Positions 22,871 through 34,421 of a stretch of 64,000 nucleotides of DNA are shown piece by piece. The notes below the pieces were generated by a model. It ran no database searches. It had not been told where the DNA came from and saw nothing but the letters and a program-made list of their open reading frames with translations. The position numbers were made by a program, and so were the translations under genes. The DNA is from Ascaphus truei (Eukaryota > Chordata > Amphibia > Anura > Ascaphidae), in NCBI GenBank assembly GCA_036426205.1, contig CM071567.1:287048145-287112144 (forward strand). Direction: 5' to 3'. Numbering within the stretch: position 1 is the stretch's first letter; each line of letters begins with the position of its first letter.

Positions 22871-23102
22871 GTTTTACATTAATATTCTTGTGGTATATTT
22901 TAGAGTGCTATTCAAGGGATTGTCTTTGTTCTTCTCTGTGTGTTTTATATATATATATATATATCAGAAAAATATGTAAAAAATAAAATATGTAAAAACT
23001 ATATTCAAATGGTATATTTGCATACAATATTTACCAAAATAGTGCAAATGGTCTACCATCATTTAGGCAGTGAAAACTGTGACTTAAAAGGGCAGTCCCA
23101 TG

Positions 23103-23146
23103 TACAGTGGCGGCCGCCCTTAGTCTACGGCGGCCGCCTCCACAGT
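23103..23146. repeat. GC hairpin with two NotI-type octamers
   Basis: GGCGGCCGCC occurs at about 23109 and again about 23 bases later, flanked by CAGTGG and CCTCCACAG in an AT-rich background; it may be the fused tips of a small DNA transposon. Confidence 0.5.
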
Positions 23147-23169
23147 TAATTTTCAAATGCGTTTAGACA

Positions 23170-23265
23170 ATGATCTATTTGGAGGTCTGTCATGTCAACC
23201 TTTGATTGTACTTTCTGTGCCTAACCATGGTAATGAGTTGATCATGAGTAGTTGGGAATCTAGGG
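23170..23265 (+). pseudogene. 18S rRNA-like fragment 1
   Basis: GGAGGTCTGTCATGTCAACC, then TACTTTCTGTGCCTAACCATGG and GGGAATCTAGG, follow the eukaryotic 18S segment that reads ...TATCAACTTTCGATGGTAC...CCATGGT...GGGGAATCAGGG. Heavily diverged and only about 95 bases; it repeats part of fragment 2 in the same orientation. Confidence 0.65.
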
Positions 23266-23379
23266 GCTCCATGACATAGTATTTATGTCCTAAATTAATC
23301 TTTCTGGTCATTTTTCTAGGGGAAAAAGTGAGGAGCACAGAAATATGAAGTGAACAGAAGAAGGACAACTTCTCCCTTT

Positions 23380-23650
23380 TTATCATCGATCCTTTGGCGA
23401 GTATAGAAAACCTCCAGGTGATTACACATGCCCTTGACAGCGTCGCCTACGATCCATTTCAATATCTGTCTTATCCACTTTTGACTGTACGTTCTGTGCC
23501 TAACCATGGTGATGACCACGGATAATGGGGAATCAGGTTTCGATTCTAGAGAGAGGGAGACATTAGATAAACAGCTAATACATCCAAGAAAGGCATCAGG
23601 TGCTCAAATTACCCACTCCATACTCAGAGAGTTAGTGAAAAAAAAGCTGT
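23380..23650 (+). pseudogene. 18S rRNA-like fragment 2
   Basis: The order of blocks matches the 5' domain of 18S rRNA: GACAGCGTCGCCTACGATCC, TCTGTCTTATCCACTTTTGA, CCTAACCATGGTGATGACC, ACGGATAATGGGGAATCAGG, ATTCTAGAGAGAGGGAG, ACATCCAAGAAAGGCATCAG, CAAATTACCCACTCC and GAGTTAGTGA. Indels and substitutions exclude a functional gene. It is a dispersed rDNA relic. Confidence 0.82.
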
Positions 23651-23814
23651 GTTAGGATTTGTGTTGCCTCTTTACCTCACTGCCTGTACCAAGATGACCA
23701 CCTATTCAGTAAGCAAGCTTGAACGGGCAATTGATTGCACCTAGCTGTGCTCTTTTAAAAAGACTATCATTCCCAATTAGTATTTGCCCTTGCAAAGTAC
23801 TATTTACCTTGTCT

Positions 23815-24010
23815 CCTACTCTGTTTCCTGTCTGTAGTTCTGCTTGTCTTTGATACCTGCCTGCCTTTGGACTACTCTACCTCTCTCTGGCTCAGATCTT
23901 GGAACTGTGATCTTGATTACTCTGCCTCTCTCCTTCCCCAACCTTGGAACCGTGAAATTGACTAAGCTGCCACACCCTACCATGACCTCGGAATTGGACC
24001 CCACTATTTA
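23815..24010. repeat. Degenerate CCTTGGAACTGTGA tandem repeat
   Basis: Three units of about 50-56 bp with the cores CTTGGAACTGTGATCTTGA, CTTGGAACCGTGAAATTGA and CCTCGGAATTGGACCCC. The sequence style resembles the pyrimidine-rich LTRs at 45.9 and 47.9 kb. Confidence 0.5.
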
Positions 24011-25020
24011 TACTCATTTAGGATCCAGATTCAAGGTATGGGTTGGACTATACTCCCCACCTCGTCCTAGCAGGTTTGTCTCCTGGACACAGAAATGTAC
24101 ACAAATGTAAAAAAACATATTTGAGGTACATTGTCAATCAGTGGTTGCTATAGAACTGAGGTTCCCCATGCCCAGGCAGGCAAAACATTCCACTCCTGCT
24201 GTGAGAAGTTATCCTGTTGATTCTCTGCCCATTTCATTGCCTGTGGAACCTCCTCCTTCTTGCCCACATTCACCTCTATCGCCCCAGAGACAATGTGGCT
24301 AGGAAGTGAGAGAGAGACCTAATCAGATAGCCAGGCTTAAGCATGAGACCGGATATTGTGCCACACAATAGACACTGATACCTTCTCATAGCATTATGTG
24401 AGAGTCCAATGTCTGTATTTTAGCTCTGTGGCCATGTTGTTAGTAGTGGTGAGGGATTTGAGAGTTTAAACATAATTGAAAACTTTCTGACTCATGTCGA
24501 CCCCAGGGATTACCAAAGGCAACTGACATGTCTTATCCAGGTTTTTTTTAAAAGAATCAGGATTTTACTTCAGGACGACATTACTGGGAAGTGGACTAGT
24601 TAATCAGGGATCTGAAGGGTAGGGAGGAATGTCCTTTCCCAGTATTGAAAGGAAGGTAGACCAGTCCTTCCTTGCGTTTTATAAGAAGTCAAGGTGTTTG
24701 CGCATTTGTGATAAATAGCATTCAGTGATACAATACATGACTAACAAACACAGATATATCCTGAACCTCCCTTGCAGAGATTAGGAATATACCTGGACTA
24801 TGAGGCTGGCAAGATGTATTTTTATCAGTTGTGTTACTTGATTAGACATTACAGTACACACCTTCACTGCCACATTCACTGAGCCTCGTCTGCTGCATTC
24901 TGTGTATATAATTATGGCTGGGTTAGAATCATGAGGTTGGAATCACTGACCAGCAGAGGAAAGCCATATAAAAAGTATATATGTAGTTGCTGGAGAATGG
25001 AGGATCTATTCGAGCACTGA
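24011..25020. other. Unassigned DNA
   Basis: No gene, tandem repeat or terminal repeat was recognised. Confidence 0.35.
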
Positions 25021-25023
25021 TTT

Positions 25024-25440
25024 CAGGGGTCTCACCTAAAATTCAAGGAGTCGAATCCCTGCCTGAAGTAACAGTATCCGCTTACAAACTGCGGTGATGC
25101 TAAGGCTCTGTGGAACCAAGACTATAGATTTTGGCCATCCTTCATGCTAATTCAAGCTTCAATATTGTATATTAAAATGCATGCAGTTAAAAAACTTGTA
25201 TTTGGATCTTGGGATTAAGATGGTGGTCCAACGTGAGGCAAAATACTACATGTCCCAATTTCCAGAGGTCCGAACCATTTACTTTGAAAAATGAGATACT
25301 TCAGCTTTTTCTGGGGTTTCGAGCCAAATTCAGCAGGAGTCTGATCCCTGGAGTAACTTTACACTACCCCATACCCTCATCATGCTAGGGCTCGGTGGAT
25401 TCAGGAATAGGGACTCCTAGTTTCTGAAACCTCATATTAC
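25024..25440 (+). repeat. Diverged ~290-bp direct duplication
   Basis: GGGGTCTCACCTAAAATTCA...GAATCCCTGCCTGAAGTAAC at about 25026 recurs as GGGGTTTCGAGCCAAATTCA...GATCCCTGGAGTAAC at about 25316, with GATGCTAAGGCTCTGTGGA / CATGCTAGGGCTCGGTGGA at matching offsets. Confidence 0.6.
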
Positions 25441-25609
25441 ACGTGGCATTGGAGATTAATTGGCCCACTTAATATAAATTAAATAAGGACTGGTAAGACA
25501 ACAGGAGTCACTCAGAAGTGAGGAACAAGACTCAAGAGTCAGGAAAGGCCAAATGATACAGTAATTCTAAGAAGGAAAATGAAAAAAATCACATGAAATA
25601 GAAAAGATT

Positions 25610-26240
25610 GAAAAGTTCAGAATTGTTTTATTTTTGTTATTTATTATTATTTTATTGGCACAGGTTCAGCTAACTGAGCGTCATGCAGAAAATGAGAAGG
25701 GAAAATGAATTAAAAGGCGTACAGAGAATAATAAGTGATTTGGGGACTACGACTGGTCCAAACTCCGCAGCGGAGTACAATATATTGATTAATTTAATAG
25801 AAGTTAAAAGAAATATATTGATTGTTGCCACCGCTGATTCAGCTAACTGAGCCTCATAGATTGATTGAAGGATGGGAAAAGGCATTAAATAGTAACTGAG
25901 CAGGGGTTTAGACTAAGAGAAATGTTCAGGACTCAGCAGTGGAGTACAAAATATTGATTATTGATGATAAATTGAATTAGAAATTCGAAGAAAAACATTG
26001 ATTGATTGCAAATGCTGGTTCAGCAAACTGAGCCTCGAACACAAATTGAGATGGGAAAAAGCATTGAAGGAGTATAGGGTAAATGAGCAGGGGTTTAGAC
26101 TAGGAGGACTGCTCTGGACTCCGGAGTAGAGTACAATATATTTATTATTGATGATTAATTTAATAGAAGTTAGAAGAAAAAAATTGATTGTTTCCACTGA
26201 CAGTTTAGCTACAGTAAGTAAGCCTCATATATAAATTCAG
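25610..26240 (+). repeat. ~180-bp satellite array, about 3.5 units
   Basis: The block GGTTCAGCTAACTGAGC recurs at 25663, 25836, 26017 and (degenerate) 26202, spacings 173, 181 and 185. Each unit also has ACTCCGCAGCGGAGTACAA-type and ATTGATTAATTTAATAGAAG-type segments. Monomer size is near nucleosomal length. Confidence 0.8.
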
Positions 26241-27100
26241 AAGGAATGTGTTTCAACCAAGGTCCATAGAAACACCCCTGTCTAGGAAATAAAGATATGA
26301 ATATGCGTTTCATTTAAATTCTATAGTACACGCATGCACATAAAATTCTTCTCAATTATTAATAAATAACATTCTCACAATTATTTTACAGGTGAAACTG
26401 CACAAGAGCCAGCCCGAAGAAGATGTTAGTTGAAGAATATTGTTTATTTGGAAGAATATTGACGAACATTGTACTGTATTATTTCACAAAGTTTTTTTTT
26501 TATTTATCTCAAAATCGTAATTTTCTGTAATCTAGTATAAAATGTCATACTTTAAAAATTCCCTCACAGGAGATGGGGAGCAGCACTGAAGAGGGAATCT
26601 AAAGAAAAAGAAAATTGCAGACGGCCAGCGCGCATTTTATACTATACTTTAAAAAACATTTAGTCATCTGAAGTTTTTAGGGGAATAAGTGGTGGGTTAC
26701 TTTGAATTAAATTAAATATCATATGAACGTGAATAAGGGATGGGTTGCATTGCGTTTAGATTACTACTAGCGCCACCTATAATTACTGCAGAGTACTACG
26801 ACTGATGCTAAAAACTACATTTTTTGTGGTCACGGCATTGAGTGACTTTCTCACTGAGTTCAGTAATTGATATTTAACACAAATGGTGGTCATAGAGTCT
26901 GACTGTGTCTGAAATTAACTCAACGTAGCTAAACTTTGCAGCAGCATCATTTGACAGTTTTTTACAGAGTGTGACATTTCTCATTTATGTTACTCAGCTC
27001 CAGGTTCCTCTGTAGTGCAGGATACTCCTGGACCTGTGCTCTGCATCCAGGATAGGTATAAACTCAATATCCCTCCTGGAAGCCATCCAACACACTACTA
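26241..27100. other. Unassigned AT-rich DNA
   Basis: No coding or repeat signal was supported. Confidence 0.35.
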
Positions 27101-27109
27101 ATTTAGTCC

Positions 27110-27300
27110 TGGCAGAAGTTATATGTTTAGAAGAAAAATGCAGCACTCTCATGGTCTTCGTGCAAAGGCTAATTTAATCACAGATCAATGTTTCAGTCCT
27201 AAAATGTGGACCGTTCTCAAGATATGGAAAAGCAAACCACAGAAATATCCAGAAAGAGTAGTGTAGTTTACGACATCAAACAGTGGTTGCTAAGAGCCCT
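27110..27300 (-). mobile_element. PLE 3' fragment with degenerate hammerhead
   Basis: On the minus strand the sequence reads TTGAGAACGGTCCACATTTT then AGGACTGAAACATTGATC: a GGTCC/GGAC(T) stem II followed by GAAAC, with CTTGAGA in place of CTGATGA. The flanks are PLE-like. No coding part is present. Confidence 0.55.
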
Positions 27301-27818
27301 GTAAACACTCACCGGGTTCCAATCTAATCACCTATCTATGGAGTGTATGGAGTTATGCTTCATCTACTGCATTTAATGTTAGTGAATTCTGTAAGCTTAA
27401 TAAAACCTGTTTATTCACAGACACATTTTGGCATTTTTATCACATATTATAATCTAAATAAAAATAACCATTAAATTGGGTTTTACTTTTTAGAACAAAT
27501 TACTCTGTGCAAGATTACTCCTGTTCAATGTATTGTGTCTTTTTTCATTACAATAGTATTAACCAATTTTGGCTCTTGAGGAAAAGTAAAATACAAATCC
27601 TTATTAAGATGAGGACTTATATGAATTCCATTTCACAGTCCATTGCGATCAAGCTGCTTAAAATCATAACACTGACAAGAGCATCTTTCCTTAAAATTAT
27701 TATAATTGTAATAACATGCTCCTGCTAAAGACTTATTTAATTAACAGTACTTCTAGAATTGAAGTAGGTGCAAAAAAAACGTTGTTTTAATGGTTAAACA
27801 GCATTGTGTATATTTAAA

Positions 27819-28515
27819 TGTAACACAGGTCCCCACACCCTTTCTGTGAGATGTACTACTGGTTAGTGCTGTTTGTGGTGTGGTCATACCTTCCAGGAGA
27901 GCTGAGTGGTCCGCGATGGTGTGGGGAACAGGACAGGCTTTTGGTGAACTTTTGTGTACACTCATGGGTGTCAGCGCCTCCAGTTGTGATGGCTCCAGGA
28001 TTTCCAGAGACAGTCCCCAACAGAACAGACTTCTTTCACCCCCCTGCCCAATAAATGGAGAACTCTGGCAGGGGTATATAAAACAAAGGGCTTTTTTTGG
28101 GCAGTCACTGCAGATGGTATACAGCGGATGCAGATGGATGTCAGAGGGTCCCAGGCCTCTGGGTGGTGCTGGGTTCTCTGCGATCTCTTTTACCAGCCAG
28201 CCCAGGAGGGACTGACTGACATGTCTCACTCCCAGCCGGGAGGAGCAGCACACATCTCCTCTCCCTAGGAGGGGTGGAAGAGAACTCTCTATATTTTGGC
28301 ACTTCCTCTCTGAGATTCCAGAAGGGGAGGGCACAAGGACTGTACCATGATTGGCTGTACACAGACCCTGAGTCACCACCACTTGTCACTCAGAGAGTCA
28401 GCATGAGAGGGGTGGGGGGGGGGGTCAATGCCCCAAGGATAGCCTGCCACAGCCTGTAGCTATCAGGGCTTACATGACAGGAGGCCCAGAGGCAGCCTGG
28501 ACCTGCCATGCTACA
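27819..28515 (-). mobile_element. Solo LTR, TGTAGCC family, TSD TAAA
   Basis: On the minus strand it starts TGTAGCATGGCAGGTCC and ends GGGGACCTGTGTTACA. TAAA at 27815-27818 and 28516-28519 is the target duplication. The family signature TGGAGGCGCTGACACC lies at 27967-27982 (minus). With no internal region this is a recombinational solo LTR. Confidence 0.88.
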
Positions 28516-28519
28516 TAAA

Positions 28520-29112
28520 ATAGCAGGCTGATATACATATTACACAATCTATTGTTGCAACTTTATTTGTGCAGATTATACATACTGAATCAGTACTTGC
28601 TGTACACAGAAATATCTTAGTGTTACTTTAGCACTAGTAATTTCTATATATTTTGGGAGCTAAATAAAATAACAATTCCAGCAAATGTTTCCTACTACTG
28701 TATATGTTTTTTTTAAAGAAACAAAAGGAAAGTAACCTTTTATCTGACAAACCCAGTTAGAATATATGCAACAATTCACATAAATACATTTGTAGTTGAT
28801 GTTGTCATACAGTATATTCTGATGCATAAGGAAATTGTATCCAATAGATTTTTTACACTGTATTAGTTCTGTACATACAAAGTACAATTTCTTTATCACT
28901 GGGACTTTCAACAACTTCATTTTTTAAAGGCATTATAATGCAGACAAACAACTTTGTTACCCACTTTACCTTGGCAACTGATTTTTCTTTTGTCCATGGC
29001 TTAATCTGTAGATTGCTGGTGCTGATTGATCCCAGCAGCATCCCACACAAAAGCCGCCTGCATCTCAAATACTTGCCGAAAGAATTCCTGCTCAATTGGG
29101 TAATTTGCCACT
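28520..29112. other. Unassigned AT-rich DNA
   Basis: No supported feature. Confidence 0.35.
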
Positions 29113-29285
29113 AAAGCGATGTTCACTATATTTATTTAATATCATAGAATGAAGAGAAATTGCACACAACATTTTGAGGGGATGACCCTTTCTCTGACAG
29201 GTGTAAGAGAGGGCCACCCCACAAAATATTGTGTGCAATTTCTCTGCATTCTATGATGTGAAATAAATACAGTGTTTATCGCTTT
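29113..29285. repeat. Long hairpin, PLE-like, 10-bp loop
   Basis: The left arm 29113-29195 pairs with the right arm 29206-29285; shared blocks are ATCATAGAATG, AGAGAAATTGCACACAA and GAGGGGATGACCCT / AGGGCCACCCC. The GTTGTGTGCAATTTCTCT phrase next to a CTGACAGG core resembles PLE hammerhead surroundings, but the GAAAC box is lost. Confidence 0.7.
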
Positions 29286-29404
29286 GATAGAAAAGTACCC
29301 AGTTGTGCAATGATGCTTTTGTCAGGCATTATAATGTAGCCTGTAAATAGTGGCACATGGTTAGAGTAACAATAATTAATCAGAAGAATATACATAATTG
29401 TATG

Positions 29405-30126
29405 TGTAGCCAGGACTGGTTCTTGGCTACAAGTCTGCACTCACTGGCAGTAAGCACTGGTAAGAGCAGGCCTGCCAGTACTTATTATGGGTTTACCTCA
29501 CTCCCAGCAGTGCCCTTGAGTGACAGGTGAGGAGGTACAACTAGGCCTGAGTTCACCCAATCCTGGGTCGGACCTTGTGCCCTCCTCCTGGCTGTACTTA
29601 AGGGGATTGCCGCCCAAATTTAGTCAGTGCCTCTCCCCACTTGAGAGAGGCAGGTCACACACAGGTTGCCTGAATACTGGCATTCCCTGTTCCTCTTCCC
29701 CTTGGGGGAGAGTGAGTGTGCACCTTTCCCATGATCCTAATAGAGGATCAGGGAAGAGTAAGGACTGTTGTGGGGGCCCTTGACCCATAGTTTAGGTCCA
29801 GGTACCATCCTACTGCTGTATATAACACCAGAGACTGCATAGGGAAGAAACCTGCTGTGACTGCATTGAGCTGAACAGAATAAACCATTCCAGTTATTAT
29901 ACCTCCTGCATAGTTTGTGATCTTTCTGGGGAAGGAGAGGGGATTGTATTCTACCGTAGGAGATCGCCTCCATATATCTGGAACCTACGGCAGATGGAGG
30001 CGCTGTACCACTAGAGATCTATGTCGGGTATGTACCTCAGAAGCTTGTCCTGTGAGCCCACAAACATCGGCGGACAACTCAGCCCTCCTGTTTACCAACA
30101 GGTAGCATGCACCAAATACCATTACA
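29405..30126 (+). mobile_element. Solo LTR, TGTAGCC family, TSD TATG
   Basis: 722 bp beginning TGTAGCCAGGACTGG and ending AATACCATTACA, flanked by TATG at 29401-29404 and 30127-30130. A poly(A) signal AATAAA lies near 29879. In U5 the stem CCGTAGG (29954) / CCTACGG (29983) precedes TGGAGGCGCTGTACCA at 29995-30010, then CCTGTTTACCAACAGGTA near 30088. Confidence 0.9.
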
Positions 30127-30130
30127 TATG

Positions 30131-31440
30131 CATATTTATATATACAGTCAAATAATAGGGCATTGACTTAATTTGCAAAGAAATTCAATGAAGGGTGAAA
30201 GCTGTCCAGATGTGGTTCAGTACAAAGATAATTAGATGAGTCACTATGGCAATTTAGAAGCAGGGACCCCACTGAGTTAATCCTCCCAGGCAGTTTACTG
30301 CTTTCTTGGTCACGATCGACCCTGGCCTTGCCGCGTTTTGGCGTTGCTACCTCGCGCACCAACAGAGGCAGTAAGTCTTGATACATCTTTCTACACACGT
30401 GCTGAAAAGTAATCTATTGCATCTCGAACAAACTTGTTCCTTTTGCGTGACTCAATTTCCCTGCAAAATTCACAGTTTAGTATCTAATTGCTGTCAAAAG
30501 GTATTAATCTCTATCTCACATAGATTTGATGTGAGTATCGTCAAGATTCATAATCCGTACCTGTTTTGAATGTTTTTTATGGTTTGTATAATTAAATCAA
30601 AGGAACATATATTATGTATTTCTTTCCATTTAGTACAAAAATTCTTCTGGTCAGCAAAAAATATTGGCCTCAACAAGAGTTGCTGCATGCAGTTCTAAAT
30701 TTGTTCTAAATCCCTAGGGTTATTGGGACATGATCCTCAGAAATAAAATATGTCTTGCACCCTTACACAAAATGGCTATCCTAGCCTTATCAACATCTGT
30801 ATATTTAAACATATGAGTTTCAGTATCACACATACTACTGTACTTTTCTGTGACAGGTCACTTCTCTTGATTTGGATTATCTCCTTGTCCTCAGATCTCA
30901 GTATTTGCCATAGGTTATACTTCACTTGGTCTATACTCACTTGGGACCATGGAGACCTCATGAGTCTTTTCCTATGAACATTCCACTCATGTTTCAGTAC
31001 CCTGTGTTAAGTCATTCCCTTTGCAATCAGAATTTCACTCTCTGTCCCTGCATCATATTGCATATTACAGTATATTCTATGATACTCCTCTTATGTTGTG
31101 TTGTCCCTTATGATCTGGGTAAACCATGGACAGCTGTCTTCTCTACAGTATATGGTGACGGGTTTTTATGATTTGATGTTTTTGACTCCCTTTACCTATT
31201 TTTTTTGTCTTGGACTTATCCATATGAGTATCAATTCCTTTTACCCTCTACCAGTGGGTCAGGTATTGTCCACTTATATCCTTTATCCTCACTTTATTCC
31301 CTTTTAGTACATTTAAGTCTACAACTTCTATGCAACATTATATTAATACCATTTTCTGTTTTGTCCTGTTTCCTGTCTGAGTCCCACCCTTGGATTTCGT
31401 GACGGATCGACTCTGCTAGTGTCCTTATGCATCTACCTGT
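30131..31440. other. Unassigned DNA
   Basis: Several short frames are open but none shows a known domain. Composition is pyrimidine-rich from about 30,900 on. Confidence 0.35.
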
Positions 31441-32260
31441 TGCTTTGAATACATTTGAATCTAAGCAGCCACCATCAATAAATGAAAGAAAAAAATGTGA
31501 AAAAGCGCTAAACACCAATGTGATATATCATAAATAATAACTTTAATATAAAGGTAGGCTGCCTGGTACCTACTGCTAGTACAAACAGATAACAATGTGA
31601 AAAAGAAAAAAACCTGGCGCCAAAAGTTCAAATGGAAAGTCCTGTGATCCTCAAGGAATCTACACGCATGCTTGACAGGCCATGGAATGAGAAAAAGAAA
31701 AACAAACACAAATCATAGCGTAACACTGCAGTGTAAAACAGTACTACACTAAAAAAACATAAAACAGTGAGACTCCTAGTGACAATTATAATATAAACAA
31801 TTTATTAAAACTAGAACTATGCTATAAAATAAGCACTGAAATAACATGAGAACAGCTGGTCATCCGGTGGTGGAAAAATCAGAGCCCTACTTACAAAAAG
31901 CAGGGTGAAATCACGCGATGGAATAACAGAGTCCTCTTGGTGCAGGAGGTATTCCTTGCAGAGTTTGAGCTCTGTTCCGCCGGTACTCACGCCCGAAATC
32001 CCTTCAGAGGTACACAGGAACAGTGCCGGTGATGGAGGCTGGTCTTCAGGGTGCACAGCGCAACAGCACGTGTGGCCGGCTCCCCTCACTTCCTCCTCCT
32101 GGTTCACAGGCTGTCTCAGCGCGCCCGCGCGCGAGTGTGCATGTACACTTAAAGGGACGGGCTGCGGTCTGATTGCCGGGAGCTACCAGAATTTGAAAGC
32201 TCCAGACCAAATGTCCAACATAAAAGTTCAATGCCAAACTCAGAGTGACTGTGTCACCTG

Positions 32261-32300
32261 CCCTACGCGTTTCGTAGATGTGAATCTAGTTCCTCAGGGG
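32261..32300 (-). ncRNA. Hammerhead-ribozyme-like motif
   Basis: Minus strand: CCC, then CTGAGGA (consensus CTGATGA), stem II TAGAT/ATCTA around TCAC, then CGAAAC, GCGTA and GGG closing the outer stem. It lies 3' of the GIY-YIG remnant, as expected for a PLE. Confidence 0.78.
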
Positions 32301-32689
32301 CTACAAACTGATACCTCATGACACACTAATATACCCTATCCAATTAAAAATTAATTAGCCATTTAAAGCGACATCGCCTACATGTCATAAATATCAAATC
32401 ACTATGCTCGCTTAACTCACACAACCTGACAGACATACAGTACATAAACATTACATAACATAAAATAAATGACCACATACCATTTTAATATCCCAACATA
32501 GTGCCTAACTATATACAATTTAAATACCAAAAATTTGGAATACCAAAAACTGGCCAAGGAACATTCAAAACTCCCACTGTGTTTCTAATCCAATGATTCA
32601 AACCCTCAGAAATTCCAAATGCCCACTAGTTGGACTGGGACAGACAGGTATGATATTACCCAATTTACTTGAAGCAGCACATACTACTA

Positions 32690-33705
32690 ATTATAACCTT
32701 TACATATATGTTAATAATACTTCATTTACCCAAAAAGGAACCCAGATCAAAATCAATATTAAGCCCATTAGGGGAAAGAGTTTTAAGTTCATATATCCAA
32801 AAGGCCTCTCGTCTATTGATGTGTTTAAACTTATCTCCACCTCACCAATTGGGTGTACACAAATCAATAGGTTGACAAACAAGGCCTTTGGGATTTTTAT
32901 CATGGTGAACCAAAAAATGGTGGGACACACTATGTGTCGTTAAACCCTTCTTAATGTTATAGACGTGTTCATAGATACGTCTTTGAAAGGTTCGACCTGT
33001 GCGTCCCACAAATTGCAAGCCACAAGGGCACTCCAATACTTAAACTATAAACTCAGACTTGCATGTAATATGGGACATAATTTTATAGACTCTTGCAGTA
33101 ACATTGGATTTAAATTCTGTACTGCAAGTGCTATACTTGCAGGCTATGCATTTTCTGCATGGTCTAAACCCATTTTTGTCTTGAATGTTTTTCACTTTTC
33201 TATATCCTTGATTTAAAGGGCAGCTGGGTGCCAGTTTATTCCTGAAATTATTTGCTTTTTTAAAGACAATAGATGGATGTGGCGTTAATATCTGTGATAA
33301 AATTGCATCCTGCAATAATATTGGCCAGTGTTTGGCAAAGATATTCCTAATCTTAGGGGCCATGGCACTGTATTGTGTAATAAAGGACATTTTATTGTTT
33401 CCTTGTCCATCCCCATTATCTCTATATTCTAGGAGTTTATTCCTGTCCATTTTTTGAACTAAGATATAGTATTTTCAAGTTCATCCACTGGGTAATTTCG
33501 TTCAATAAATTTGTTCTTCAGTTCATCCGCCTGTTTGGAAAAAGATTCCAAATTGGAACAGTTTCGCCTCAGATGGATGAACTGTCCTTTAGGAATATTC
33601 CGAATCCATTGTGGATTATGGTGACTATTGGCCATCACATAATTGTTGGCCTGTACAGGTTTAAAAAAATGTTTGGGTCTGAATAAGATCATCAACAATA
33701 CTTAT
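32690..33705 (-). pseudogene. PLE linker and GIY-YIG endonuclease
   Basis: In PLEs the C-terminal GIY-YIG nuclease cuts the target for integration. Minus-strand frames give RNIPKGQFIHLRRNCSN near 33585, typical of the RT-to-nuclease linker, then a Cys-rich CRKCIACKYSTC segment near 33138. Next come FIV followed by ECPCGLQFVGRTGRTFQRR near 33000 (the nuclease core, with conserved R) and VSHHFLVHHD near 32925. The C-terminal INRREAFWIYELKTL-like tail is legible near 32790. Breaks include frame changes near 33,455 and 33,040. The order and spacing are standard for the family. Confidence 0.82.
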
Positions 33706-34421
33706 ATTCAGATCCAAAAGTTGATAGCAATTTTATCGTATTCGCATATGAATCTCAAATTTTTTTGGTTATCATTAAGGTACAAAATGAATTCATCCAA
33801 TAAATCCAGACTACCATCCCAAATGAATATAACGTCATCAATGTAGCGCCGCCAGAGCACGAGGCTTGCACCAAATGGGCAGTTGTTCCAAATGGCTTCC
33901 TTCTCCCATTGGCCCATAAAAAGGTTCACATAACTTGGTGCAAACTTCGTGCCCATGGCCGTACCACAAATCTGCAAATAATATTGTAAATTAAAACAAA
34001 AATAATTATGAGTAAGTATAAATCTAATCCTATCCATCAGAAAGGCCTTAAGAGCAGTTGACATAGTGTGATCTTCCTCAAATGCCTCATTAATAGCCTG
34101 ACATCCCAATTGGTGGTCTATTATTGTATAAAGGGATGTCACATCCCCTGTTACCCATACATCACTTGAGTTCCAATCAATCCCACGCAGGATTTGTAAG
34201 ACTTGCGTAGTGTCTTTCAAATGTGATTTCAACTTAACTACCAGTGGTTGTAAATAATAATCAATAAACTGGGATAAATTAGATGTAAGTGATTGAATAC
34301 CAGAAATAATGGGGCGACCAGGTGGGTTGTGAAGGTCTTTGTGAATTTTAGGAATAAAGTGAAAGAGTGGTGTAGCCCCCTGTAAAAAGTACAAGCTATA
34401 CCTAGCTTCCTTCTACTGTGG
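33706..34421 (-). pseudogene. PLE reverse transcriptase core
   Basis: A 228-codon open frame on the minus strand carries PLE RT signatures in order: PLFHFIPKIHKDLHNPPGRP at the N-terminus, DVTSLYTII, the GTAMGTKFAPSYVNLFMGQW box, and the catalytic WRRYIDDVIFIW. It resembles telomerase-like RT rather than LINE RT. The frame ends at NFWI because of a single-base loss before the INFLDL-type motif near 33,710. Upstream it is severed from its N-terminal part by the LTR at 34422-35393. Confidence 0.87.

Noticed and set aside
22150..22986. Hydrophobic frames suggesting membrane proteins
   Set aside because: T-rich PLE 3' sequence gives Phe/Leu/Cys by composition; no conserved order or start signals.
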